Source of the DNA: Coptis chinensis
Taxonomy: Eukaryota; Streptophyta; Magnoliopsida; Ranunculales; Ranunculaceae
Direction of reading: 5' to 3'
DNA length: 64,000 nt
NCBI GenBank assembly: GCA_015680905.1
Contig: CM027381.1
Coordinates: forward strand, 89,925,501-89,989,500
Shown one piece after another: positions 1 through 10,404 of this stretch. The notes beneath the pieces were generated by a model. That model did no database searches. It saw nothing but the letters and a program-made list of their open reading frames with translations, and was not told where the DNA came from. Position numbers and translations under genes: made by a program. The first letter of the stretch is position 1, and each line of letters starts with the position of its first letter.

Positions 1-415
1 TATATAACTTTCTCTTATGTTTTGATCAGAAATACACATTCTCTCATAGAGCTCAGATCACTTCTTATAAATCATTTTCATGAACGATTTTCCGGGAACA
101 TATTAGAGAAGATACACAGGACATGGCATGCGCGCACTATATATGCAGAATGGACTACTGTAGAATTGGAAGTCTTAGCTAGATCCAAATTAAAGGATGC
201 CAAACTTGATTTTTATTCTTTAGAAGTAGTGACTGTATATCGTTCTTTATGATGCATGTGTGTAGGTGGTGCAGTTTTAGCTTGTTCATTTGGCTGTCAT
301 AGCACCTGTATCTGGCACAATTTCAACTAAGATGAACCAGATAGAAACTTCAATTCATAACTAAAACTTTAGTGGACATAATGAAGATGCTTGTTTTAAT
401 TTTGTGATCATGCAG

Positions 416-1183
416 GTGCATCCCAACTCATATGCCTTGGTAGCAAGCACAGAGAACAACACCCTGAACTGGTACTTAGGTAACAATCGCTCAATGCTTG
501 TAACAAATTGCCTCTTCCGGATGGGTGCGGGGGCTGTCCTCCTCTCTAATCGAACATCTGATCACTGTCGTGCCAAGTACCAACTCATGCATATTGTTCG
601 CACTCACAAGGGTAATGAGGATCATGGTTATGGATGCACTTATCAGGAGGAGGATACTAGTGGAATCGTTGGAGTTAGCCTGTCGAAAGAACTTCCTAAA
701 GTTTCGGAGGGAGCTCTTAAGTCAAACATAAGTACGTTAGCACCGCTAGTCCTTCCAATATCCGATTGCCTGCGCCTTATTTTTAATAAGGTTGGCGTGA
801 AGTTGTTCCAAATGAAGTCATTTAGTCCAAACTTCAACCATGCCTTTGAACATTTTTGCATTCATCCTGGAGGCAGGGCCATACTAGACAAAGTAGAGAA
901 GAGCTTAAAACTGACTGAATGGCAGATGGAGCCTTCAAGGAGTACTCTTTATAGGTTTGGCAACACATCCAGTAGTTCCTTATGGTATGAACTAGCTTAT
1001 TTGGAGGCCAAGGGGAGAATAAAGAAGGGTGACCGTGTATGGCAAATCGCTTTTGGAGCAGGATTCAAGTGCAATAGTGCAGTCTGGAAATCTCTTAGGA
1101 CTATAAATCCTGGGGACGATGACAAAAATCCTTGGGTTGATGAGATCGACACATTTTCTGTTCACATGCAAAGAGAAGCCTAG
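416..1183 (+). CDS. 3-ketoacyl-CoA synthase, copy A, last exon only (5' part outside window)
   Basis: This is the second exon of a very-long-chain fatty-acid condensing enzyme (KCS/FAE1 family, ER membrane; joins malonyl-CoA to a long acyl-CoA). The exon opens after a clear acceptor (tgcag at 411-415) with VHPNS in phase 0, exactly where copy B has its intron. It encodes 255 residues and a stop. The catalytic His is in CIHPGG and the catalytic Asn in GNTSSSS, 33 residues later, the spacing known for FAE1. The catalytic Cys would be in exon 1, left of the window. Positions 1-415 are its intron, visibly similar to the end of the copy B intron. The protein is nearly identical to copy B exon 2, differing at scattered residues and at the tail (SVHMQREA against PVHHMQRGT). 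No frameshift or stop is seen in this exon. Whether the whole gene works cannot be judged here. Confidence 0.9.
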   Translation: MHPNSYALVASTENNTLNWYLGNNRSMLVTNCLFRMGAGAVLLSNRTSDHCRAKYQLMHIVRTHKGNEDHGYGCTYQEEDTSGIVGVSLSKELPKVSEGALKSNISTLAPLVLPISDCLRLIFNKVGVKLFQMKSFSPNFNHAFEHFCIHPGGRAILDKVEKSLKLTEWQMEPSRSTLYRFGNTSSSSLWYELAYLEAKGRIKKGDRVWQIAFGAGFKCNSAVWKSLRTINPGDDDKNPWVDEIDTFSVHMQREA

Positions 1184-1284
1184 ATCTCATTGATATCCAC
1201 TCATTCCTTGTACTACTCTATTTAAGCATTTCGCAACTGCATTCAAAATGTAATTTTAGCGCTTCATAAGTTAATATAAATGAA

Positions 1285-1445
1285 AGGGTTAACCAATATT
1301 ACCCAGAACAAGATGGGAAATTAGGGTCTCTCCCCTAAATACACACAAAAAAAAGTCAAATTAGGTTGACCGATTTTTTTTGTGTGTATTTAGGGGGGGA
1401 GACTCTAATTTCCCATCTTGGGGGGAGGTAATACTAGTTCACCCT
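1285..1445. mobile_element. MITE, about 160 bp, near-perfect inverted repeat
   Basis: The two halves of this element fold onto each other. The ends read AGGGTTAACCAATATTACC and, in reverse complement from the right, AGGGTGAACTAGTATTACC. The arms continue through GGGAAATTAG and CTAAATACACAC stretches to a short loop near 1355-1370. It is flanked by a 7-bp direct repeat AAATGAA (1278-1284 and 1446-1452). The matching 3' flank of KCS copy B (7012-7042) lacks the element, so it inserted after the duplication. The superfamily is not assigned. Confidence 0.75.
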
Positions 1446-1446
1446 A

Positions 1447-2003
1447 AATGAAAAGTTATTTATAATAAATGGAAAGGCGCATCCATATAAAAATTGTCGA
1501 TATTATATGACCTAATAACAAATTTAAATTAATTGCACCTCCTAATTTTTTGTGGGAATGCTCTTTCATAGCTAACTAATTTGTACACTTTGAAATGCAC
1601 TGACACAACAGAGTTCATTTAGCTAGCTCTTTTCTACATTCATATGATCAACAGAGTACTACCATTGACGATTACTACATTTTCCTCAATTTTTCTCCCA
1701 ATTCCTAATCCAAAAATTTAAGCCCAACCCATTTCCGTGTCTCCAGTCTTTCTCATTCTCTTCACAAAAATAACTCAGCCCTCAATTCATTTTATAAATC
1801 TACTTTTAGTGGTGGAGTTCATATAACGTGGTCGAACTCCATTAGATCACTTTGATACGTATTCTTTTTTCAATGTACTAAAATGTATAGAGATTACGGC
1901 CCAAGAGCAAAGCCCAATAATAACTTCGCAATAAGTCCACCTTGATTTTTCATTTCACCATGAGTCCCAAACCAGGCTGGCGTCATTATTTTTTACTTAT
2001 AAT
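1447..2003. other. Intergenic, no gene seen
   Basis: AT-rich sequence downstream of KCS copy A. Its first 50 bases still resemble the 3' flank of copy B (cgcatcc, ataaaaa). Beyond that I recognise nothing. Confidence 0.5.
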
Positions 2004-2147
2004 TTCGGCTCAAGGACACATTTTCAATTTTAATTTCGCCATAAGTGTTTCCTTTCTTTGCATATGTATTTTTTTTTTTTCATATGCAAATTTAAATTTA
2101 CATAGGACTTATGGCGAATTTAAAATTGAAGTGGACTTAAGGCGAAA
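2004..2147. repeat. Fold-back (hairpin) repeat
   Basis: The arms pair across a T-rich loop at 2067-2080. The left arm contains TTCAATTTTAATTTCGCC and CATATG (2061-2066). The right arm contains CATATG (2081-2086) and GGCGAATTTAAAATTGAA. The arms are about 60 bp and imperfect. It is probably a decayed MITE; target duplications were not found. Confidence 0.55.
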
Positions 2148-2191
2148 ATATTTGGGAAAATTGGGCTCTCAACCCAATTACTTGTAAAATG

Positions 2192-3240
2192 TAGGGGTAG
2201 AACTTGGGTCGGGCTAGCCCAAGCTCGTTGGGCATTTGTTGGTCCTGGGCTAACATTTCAAATCCGTTGTCCGGGCTTGGTATTGTAAAACCAAAGCCTG
2301 ACTTAGTTTTGGGTTGGGCTGGGGTTAGAATATCAAATAACTGAAAAACCCGAGCCCGTGTGCTTATATGTACGTATATATTTCATTCAGTGTTCTAAAA
2401 AAACGCTAGACGGTAGTTGGGCGGTATAGTGGGATAGCGCCTAGGCCTTTTAGGCAGTGCCTAGACGGGCTAGGCGCTAGGCGATTGTTTTCCCTAATAT
2501 ATATAGTAATAAGAAAATCATTTACCATAACTCAAAAAATAAACACAAACAAAGATATTTATTATAAAAATACATAATAGTTGAAGAATATGGACTTCAT
2601 ATAAAAATATACTCTTTGTTATAATGACATATAATTTACATTAAACTTTAGTCTTTTAAACTCATTCAAATCTTAAGCCTACACGGGCCTTTTAATTTTC
2701 GACATTTAATTATTAAAAAAAAAAAAACTTTATTGGACCGCCTAGACCCGTCTAGTCGGTCCACCGATTTTTTAAATGACTTGGGCCTAGGCGAGTCGGT
2801 TGGGCACCACCTAGCGCCTAGAAATTGCCTAGGCGAGCGCCTTGACCGATTTTTAGAACAGTGATTTCATTCCTTCTATTATGTTATATTGTTTCCTTAT
2901 AATGATTTATTCTTGTCAAAGATAAGGTTGAGAATATAAATTTTAGAGAGAATAATTGAATCAATCATGTTAGTTTCCCTTTCAAATAATCAAATCCATT
3001 TTATTTAGTTAGAATATTACAATTTCGGTATTATTTACCTCTTAATTTATTTATTTAACAGTGAAAAGGTGTTGAGTTCTTAACTGTTTAACGTTGAAAC
3101 CCGAGAAACTTGACCAACCCGAATTAGGCTTGGGTTGAAAATTTAAAGACTGACTAAGGGTTGGTCTTGGACTTGGGTTGAAACATTTGAAACTCAGGTT
3201 AGGCCTCAACCCAACCCAACCCGCCTGAGTTCCACCCCTA
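2192..3240. mobile_element. hAT-type non-autonomous transposon carrying a nested hAT
   Basis: The terminal repeats are TAGGGGTAGAAC at the left and TAGGGGTGGAAC in reverse complement from the right, the consensus form of many plant hAT ends. It is flanked by a perfect 8-bp target duplication GTAAAATG (2184-2191 and 3241-3248), the hAT hallmark. Both subterminal regions are rich in short motifs such as TTGGGC, GGGTTGGGCT and CCAACCC, which fits transposase-binding clusters (inference). No transposase ORF is present. About 565 bp belongs to this element; the rest is the insertion at 2388-2863. Confidence 0.82.
2388..2863. mobile_element. Nested hAT-type transposon, 476 bp
   Basis: Ends CAGTGTTCTAAAAA and, from the right, CACTGTTCTAAAAA. 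The 8-bp target duplication ATTTCATT is perfect (2380-2387 and 2864-2871). The interior has repeated GCCTAGGCG-type motifs near both ends and an AT-rich centre, with no ORF. It lies wholly inside the hAT at 2192-3240, so it is the younger insertion. Confidence 0.85.
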
Positions 3241-3248
3241 GTAAAATG

Positions 3249-4540
3249 TACCTGAATATGTTACCACCATTTACCTCCGAAACCTTGCCAACAACTCTAC
3301 AGTTCATCAAACAATTGATCTTTGTGCTCTCATGTACACCTGAAGAGGACATATTTCGACCCAGTCTTTGATACGCCTGGTTCTAGTGATGTGCTGATGT
3401 CCCCCTCTCCAAATCTTCCGCTGATAATGTAACACTAGATATGAGCATGGTTTGAAATAATATTTTAAAATTTTGGTAACGGATATCGTTACCCTTTTTT
3501 TGTCCCAATTTTGCCTTGACCTAAAAAGATTGTCAGAACTAAATTTTTCGGCCCTTGGTTGTGGGAGCTAGGAAAGAGAGCAAAGAAAAAGCTATTCATT
3601 ACGACAAAAATGAATTAATGTTAGAAGACCCCATAGACTTGTCTGACAGTCTGACAGAGAAAAAGGTTAAACCCATTCTTTAATTTTCACCCAACAATTA
3701 GTAGTAGGCATGCGCTTAACTAATTTGGTCCCGACTAGTACACCTAAAAGGTTCTGTAACGGTGGTACCAAGAAAAGGTACTATTTTGCTAATGGGGGAA
3801 TTTGAGCCGAGCGGCTTGGGCTCAGCTCGTTTAAGCTTGGCTTGAGTTCGGTCATTTAGTTAAATGAGCCAAGCTTGAGCCTGTATTATAGCTCGTGTAA
3901 TAAACGAGTTTTATATAACTCGGCTCGATAAGCTCAAATAACATTTTTGCAGTGTAAAATAACCAAGTTATTCAGGCTCAGCTCGCCTAAAGCTTGGCTC
4001 GAGCTCATTTTGTATTAATCCAAACTTATTTAATTAGTGGTAAGTTTATTCTTTCTAGTTAGATACTTAGATTCCTCCAAAATACTTACTATACAACTTC
4101 AACATTAAAGATTGATATTTTCATATAAAAGGAAACATCATTGAATTTCATTACTATTGGTTGTTGCTTGTGTAGGCAGGGAAAACATGTTAGATACTAC
4201 GTGCTGTATTGAAATTAAGATTTTGTGGATAGCAAATTAAGCCTAGTTCTTGAGAAGTAATAATATAATTTTTTTTAAAGGGCTGGTAATAATGTAATAT
4301 TGCTCATATTAGAATTTCTATTTTTTTTTTCTTAGTCATATATATGGTTCTCTAGCTGTGACTGTGTTGGACAAGGGATGTAAATGTGGCAGGTCGGGGT
4401 TGGCTCACCCTCACTCAATTTCCTGGCTCCGCCACTGGTTCTATGCCATGTGCTCGACCCTACTTAATAATTGATCGATAGCAATTTTTCTATAATGCCG
4501 TAGATATATAAATGCATTGGACTGTTCAGTTTTCTTGTGA
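3249..4540. repeat. Intergenic with a GAGCTCG/AAGCTTGG-rich transposon remnant
   Basis: Positions about 3800-4015 are packed with short motifs such as GAGCCGAGC, GCTCAGCTCG and CCAAGCTTGAGCC in both orientations. This composition is typical of decayed non-autonomous plant DNA transposons, but I find no clean ends or target duplication. The rest of the interval shows no gene or recognised repeat. Confidence 0.4.
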
Positions 4541-4542
4541 CC

Positions 4543-4551
4543 TTATAAATA
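4543..4551 (+). promoter_or_regulatory. Likely TATA box of KCS copy B
   Basis: TTATAAATA lies about 93 bp before the KCS copy B start codon, a normal plant TATA-to-ATG distance allowing for a 5' UTR of about 60 bp. The assignment is by position and motif only. Confidence 0.6.
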
Positions 4552-4643
4552 GCTTGCACACTCAGTTCATATTGCTCATGATTTAGAGTATCTACAGTTG
4601 CCCTTTAATATTAGACTTTCTTTGTTCCTCCACTCGTGAGATT

Positions 4644-6930
4644 ATGGCCCTTTCATTTTCCCCATCGAGCTTCAGCTCTTATATTGTCTTTCTCTTATGC
4701 CACGCCGATTATCTTAGTTTTACAAATGTTCTTCTTTTTTCGATGTTCATTATCTCCTTGGCTTTAAAGTTTTACATGAGGCGTTCTCGCAAGGTTTTCC
4801 TAGTCGATTTCGCATGCTACAAACCTAGAGATGCATTGAAATGTAGCCACGAGACCTTCATGGATCGATCAAAACTGTTGGGGACATTTTCAGAAGAAAG
4901 TTTACGGTTCCAGAAGAATATTTTGAATAAATCTGGGTTGGGAGAGTCAACATACTTCCCTGAGGCATTCGTGAGGTTACCACCAAATCCATGCATGGAG
5001 GAGGCCAGAAAAGAAGCAAAAACTGTTTTATTTGGAGTCATAGATGAACTTTTGACAAAAACAAGAGTGAAGGCTAGCGATATTGGGATTCTAGTAGTGA
5101 ATAGTAGCCTATTTACTCCTATACCGTCCCTGTGTTCTATAATAATAAATCACTACAATTTCAGGATTAATGTTTTGAGCTATAATCTTGGTGGGATGGG
5201 CTGTAGTGCTGCTCCTATATCTGTAGACCTTGCCAAGAATCTCCTAAAAGTAGGTTCTCTTTGAATTTTTCTTTTGGTTTAACAATTCCTCTTAATCGTG
5301 AAGCCATCATCATGCATGCATGCATGAGAGAGATATTATATTGTTGTCACAATTGTGCTTCCATACTTGGTGCCGGCTATATGAAATTATGGAACAGATA
5401 AGTATAGTGAACGAACACTTGTACCCTAAATCCCTAATAAAACAATCAAATTGTTAAACTCAGTATAATTGCAATTCAGTTGATGATGGGCATTTACGTG
5501 CTCTCTAGTCTCTAAGCCCCTTTGGTTGGTGCGGTTTGCTGGAAAGTACGTAATAATTTTGGTGTCAGACAGACAATTAAACTATAGGGACAGAGTGACA
5601 AACATGCATTTAAGTCACTCATATATTTTCAGGGCATGGACTTCTGTTATAGTTGAGTAAATTAAACGGATTCCTAGTTACCTTTTTTTTTTTTTTTCCA
5701 AAAAAAAAAAGAAGGTATCAGCTGATTGTCCACCATAAAACATTTATAACTATAATGTTGCTTCTGTTCTTCCTTAGACAATAACTTTCTTCTTATGTTT
5801 TGATCAGAGCTCATGACCGCTTAAAAACCATTTTCATGAACTATATTCCCAGAACATGTAAGAGGAGATACACAGGACATGGCATGATATATGCAGAATG
5901 GACTACTATATATAGAATTGGAAGTATTAGATTCAAATTATTAAGGGATATATGCCAAACTTGATTTTTAACTATTATAAGTAGTGACTGAATATGGTGC
6001 TTTATGATGCATGTGTGTAGGTGGTGCAGTTTTTGCTTGTTCATTTGGCTCTGTAGCACCCCTATCTGGCACAATTTCAACTAAGATGATAGAAACTTCA
6101 TAACTAAAACTTTAGTGGACATAATGAAAATGCTGGTTTTAATTTTTTCGATCCTGCAGGTGCATCCCAACTCATATGCGTTGGTAGCGAGCACAGAGGG
6201 CATCACCCTGAACTGGTACTTAGGTAACAATCGCTCAATGCTTGTAACAAATTGCCTCTTCCGGATGGGTGCGGGGGTTGTCCTCCTCTCTAATCGAACA
6301 TCTGATCACTGTCGTGCCAAGTACCAACTCATGCATATTGTTCGCACTCACAAGGGTAATGAGGATCATGGTTATGGATGCACTTATCAGGAGGAGGATA
6401 CTAGTGGAATCGTTGGAGTTAGCCTGTCGAAAGAACTTGCTAAAGTTTCGGAGGGAGCTCTTAAGTCAAACATACGTACGTTAGCACCTCTAGTTCTTCC
6501 AATATCCGATTGCCTGCGCATTATTTTTAACAAGGTTGGCATGAAGTTGTTCCAAATGAAGTCATTTAGTCCGAACTTCAACCATGCCTTTGAACATATT
6601 TGCATTCATCCTGGAGGCAGGGCCATACTAGACAAAGTAGAGAAGAACTTAAAACTGACTGAATGGCAGATGGAGCCATCAAGGAGTACTCTTTATAGGT
6701 TTGGTAACACATCCAGTAGTTCCTTATGGTATGAACTAGCTTATTTGGAGGCCAAGGGGAGAATAAAGAAGGGTGACCGTATATGGCAAATCGCTTTTGG
6801 AGCAGGATTCAAGTGCAACAGTGCAGTCTGGAAAGCTCTTAGGACTATAAATCCTGGGGACGACGACAAAAATCCTTGGGTTGATGAGATCGACACATTT
6901 CCTGTTCATCATATGCAAAGGGGAACCTAG
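4644..6930 (+). CDS. 3-ketoacyl-CoA synthase, copy B, complete, 2 exons, 458 aa
   Basis: Condensing enzyme of the ER fatty-acid elongase that makes very-long-chain acyl-CoAs for waxes, suberin or seed lipids (family knowledge). Exons: 4644-5249 (202 codons) and 6160-6930 (256 codons plus stop). The intron runs from gtaggt to tgcag and is phase 0, the usual position for this family, between DLAKNLLK and VHPNS. Two hydrophobic N-terminal stretches at about residues 10-20 and 25-43 fit the family's membrane anchor. The condensing-enzyme core follows. The catalytic residues are Cys187 (NLGGMGCSA), His352 (CIHPGG) and Asn385 (GNTSSSS). At 458 aa it is slightly shorter than usual (about 480-530), the N-terminus being short. 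The ATG at 4644 is the first in frame after a TATA box. One unusual spot is CSAAPIS where most KCS have CSAGLIS or CSAGVIS. Substrate chain length and symbol cannot be set from sequence. Confidence 0.93.
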
Positions 6931-7138
6931 ATCTCATTGATATCCACTCATCAGCTCTTTTACTCTGTTTTTAGTATCTCGCAAATGCATTCAAAATGTG
7001 ATTTTAGAGCTTCATATCACATGAAAAGTTATGTATAATAAATCCAATCTTATAACTACTTTTTCACCTGTTGATATCTCCGACGTGTCAGATATGCGGT
7101 TGTCAACTGTCAAGTCGCATCCATCCGTATAAAAATGA
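6931..7138. other. 3' flank of KCS copy B with empty MITE site
   Basis: The flank matches that of copy A (atctcattgatatccactcat; gcttcat; atgaaaagttat; ataataaat; cgcatcc). The MITE present after copy A is absent here, at about 7018-7035. The duplicated unit therefore extends at least 150 bp beyond the stop codon. Confidence 0.6.
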
Positions 7139-7926
7139 GTAATTCTATGGAGACAGGCATTTTGGCCCGGTTTAGTGACTGGTTGCCGTGTCCTCCGATC
7201 ATGCAGTTTTCTACTTTTTTTTATTTGTCTAACTCAAACCAAATAAAACACAATTACTCTACTACCCTCTTTTCTTTCTTCCACCCATTTAGTCATTTAC
7301 CAACATCCTACATCCTCTCAAATTATCAATTTCAGATTGTGATCCCTACTAATTTTCTCATTTTTTTTTATTATAATTTTTTTTGCTAATGATTTCTCAT
7401 TTTTTTTTCTCTTTTTTTTTTGCTAATAATTTCTCTCTTTTTTTTTTTACTTTTTTTTTGCTAATAATTTATCATCTAATCCTTACAAAACGAGGCACAA
7501 ATTTTATTTCATACCCTTAGGCCCTGTAAATTAAAGGGAAACCCCTGACCTCTAATGAATAGAAAATTAGAAGAAAAATTGATTGGAGAACTTGGTTGGT
7601 TAGAAAAGAGGATTTCAAGAATTCATTAATAAAAAATAGTTTTCACAAGTTTTTCACTGTAACAAGATTTTGTCTCCAATTAGAACAAATGAAATAGTAT
7701 AAAGACACCAATACACCATCTTCTATTTTTTTGATTTTTTTGTCTTTCTTCACCAATGAGAATAAAAAAAGAGGCGTGGAGTCAATGTTGTATAAAGGAG
7801 GGAATTGGGAACTATTTTCAGTTTTTTAATTTTTGTCAAGTGGAAAAATAATTAAAGAATAAAAAATAGATTTGTCATGTCATCAATGTCACTAACCAGA
7901 CCAAAAATAATATCGCCCTTAGAATT
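7139..7926. mobile_element. Possible TIR element with imperfect ends
   Basis: The left edge (TAATTCTATGG followed by TTTTGGCCCGGTTTAGTGAC) pairs with the reverse complement of the right edge (TAATTCTAAGG followed by TTTTTGGTCTGGTTAGTGAC). The repeat is about 40 bp and imperfect. The interior is T-rich with no ORF. No convincing target duplication was found, and the right edge abuts the next element. Confidence 0.4.
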
Positions 7927-8650
7927 AGGGTGATCTTGGACATACCCATAAAAATACTCCCGTACCCCATAACTAACTCAATTTTTGCCATACCCCAATA
8001 ACCGCTTCAATCCAATAATATCTTCCAAATTAATTTGAGATATTTCCAATAGGGAAAAGAAAGATAAAAAACAAAAAGACTGAGAGACTCATTCTAAAAG
8101 GAAACAACAAATAAAAAAAATTGAAAATAATACTCTAGACCTTGAAGAATATTTGTGTTACTACAACACACTACACAATAAGAGAACTTCTAATAAAGGT
8201 AAAAGAATGCCCAAAAAACAAATTGTTTTTTTCCTCTTCTAGAAGTGTTGCTTCAAATTTGATTTTTTTTTTCTTATTGCAATTACTTCTTCTTCATCAT
8301 TGTAGAAGGGTTAAAGGAGTTTAGTAAAAATATATCAAATTGAAAATTTCTCAAGCGGAAAATGAGAAAGACAGCAAGGAGCTGCAATGAGAAAAAAATA
8401 CATTAATGGCTGATGAGTGAGAGGAGGAGGAAGACTAAATTCTACAATTTTATCTCTTTCTAATTCCTTTCGTAAAGGAGAAAAAAAAATGACAGAAAAA
8501 AAGGAAAATAAGTGCGAAGGGTTTGTGTTTGGTGGAAGGATAAACACTTGTTTTGTTTTGTCTTTGATATACTAGGGTAATTTAGGAATCTAAATGTGTC
8601 TTAAACAATTTTATTTATTTATTTCAAAGTTGGAGCACAGGAGTGTCTTT
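7927..8650. mobile_element. TIR element family R, copy 1 (3' terminal repeat missing)
   Basis: First of three head-to-tail copies. It starts AGGGTGATCTTGGACATACC and runs through sequence shared with the other copies (CCAATAATATCTTCC; GAGAGGAGGAGGAAGAC; GTTTGTGTTTGGTGG). It ends in GGAGTGTCTTT directly against the start of copy 2, lacking the last 27 or so bases of the terminal repeat seen in copy 3. No coding capacity is seen. Confidence 0.7.
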
Positions 8651-9294
8651 AGGGTGATCTTGGACATACCCATAAAAATACTCCCGTACCCCATAACTAA
8701 CTCAATTTTTGCCCTACCCCAATAACCGCTTTAATCCAATAATATCTTCCAAATTAATTTGAGATATTTCTAATAGGAATAAAGAAAGAGAAAAAACAAA
8801 AAGACCGAGAGACTCATTCCAAAAGGAAACAACAAATAAAAAAAATTGAAAATAATACTCTGGACCTTGAAGAATCTTTGTGTTACTACAACACACTACA
8901 CAATAAGAGAACTTCTAATAAAGGTAAAAAAAATGCCCAAAAAACAAATTGTTTTTTTCCTCTTCTAGAAATTGCTTCAAATTTGATTATTTTTTTTTTT
9001 TATTGCAATTACTTTTTCTTCATCAGTGTAGAAGGGTTAAAGGAGTTTAATATAAATATATCAAATTAAAAATTTCTCAAGCGGAAAATGAAAAAAACAA
9101 AAAAAGTCAGAATGAGGAAAAAAAAATACATTAATGGCTGATGAGTGAGAGGAGGAGGAAGACTAAATTCTACAATTTTATCTCTTTCTAATTCCTTTCC
9201 TTTCGTAAAGGAGAAAAAAAATGACAGAAAAAAAAAAGGAAAATAAGTGCGAAGGGTTTGTGTTTGCTGGAAGGACAAACACTTGTTTTGTTTT
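8651..9294. mobile_element. TIR element family R, copy 2 (3' end truncated)
   Basis: Same left terminus and interior as copies 1 and 3. It stops in CACTTGTTTTGTTTT, about 110 bp before where copy 3 ends, and runs directly into copy 3. Confidence 0.7.
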
Positions 9295-10048
9295 AGGGTG
9301 ATCTTGGACATACCCATAAAAATACTTCCGTACCCCATAACTAACTCAGTTTTCGCCATACCCCAATAACCGCTTCAATCCAATAATATCTTCCAAATTA
9401 ATTTGAGATATTTTCAATAGAGATAAAGAAAGAGAAAAAACAAAAAGAACGATAGACTCATTCCAAAAGGAAACAACAAATAAAAAAAATTGAAAATAAT
9501 ACTCTGGACCTTGAAGAATCTTTGTGTTACTAAAGCACACTATACAATAAGAGAACTTCTAATAAAGGTAAAAAAAAAACAAATTGTTTTTTTCCTCTTC
9601 TAGAAGTTACTTCAAATTTGATTTTTTTTTTATTGCAATTACTTCTTCTTCATCATTGTAGAAGGGTTAGAGGAATTTAGTAGAAATATATCAAATTGAA
9701 AATTTCTCAAGCGGAAAATGAGAAAGACAGTAAAGAGCTGCAATGAGGAAAAAATACATTAATGGTTGAACATTAATGGCTAATGAGTGAGAGGAGGAGG
9801 AAAACTAAATTCTACAATTTTATCTCTTTCTAATTCCTTTCGTAAAGGAGAAAAAAAATGACAAAAAAAAAAGAAAATAAGTGCGAAGGGTTTGTGTTTG
9901 CTAGAAGGATAAACACTTGTTTTGTTTTGTCTTTGATATACTTAATAAAAGAAAGGGTAATTTAGGAACCTAGTCTTAAACAATTTTATTTATTTATTTC
10001 AAAGTTGGGCTACGGGAGTGTTTTTATGGGTATGTCTAAGATCACCCT
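9295..10048. mobile_element. TIR element family R, copy 3 (both terminal repeats present)
   Basis: The left end AGGGTGATCTTGGACATACC matches the reverse complement of the right end (AGGGTGATCTTAGACATACC). The inverted repeat is about 38 bp (7927-7964 type against 10011-10048). No ORF of interest. It is non-autonomous and its superfamily is undetermined. A fragment TTTTTATGGGTA repeats just outside the right end. Confidence 0.75.
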
Positions 10049-10404
10049 GTTTTTATGGGTAAAATTGTTAAATTAATTTCCATGTCTCCAGTTAACAAAG
10101 ACTTAAAAAATACAAAAGTCAAAGTAGCTGTCGCGGTAATAAAAAGTGACACCAAAACGCATGCACGCACCCTTAATCGAGACCAGATCCTACACACGCG
10201 GTTTGAACATTCATGACAAAGAGACTCCCTCATATTTCAACCATAACTCTCACTTTCTCTTTTCCCTTCTTCTTCTTCAACTGTAAACAAAATAAAAACG
10301 TTTTATCTCACTTTCTTTTACTGAAAACAAAGCTTTTTCTCAACTGTGCTAAAATTTAAGATCCGTCCATTTGTTTTCCCCACAATGTTTCAGTAAGAAA
10401 AAGA
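10049..10404. promoter_or_regulatory. Promoter/5' UTR region of the GBP-like gene
   Basis: Upstream of the GBP-like start codon. It contains CT-rich stretches (tttctcttttcccttcttcttcttc-like, about 10253-10280) of the kind common in plant 5' UTRs. No clear TATA box was identified. Confidence 0.4.

Noticed and set aside
22..252. ORF of 76 codons before the KCS copy A exon
   Set aside because: It lies in the KCS intron and resembles the copy B intron, which has no matching open frame.
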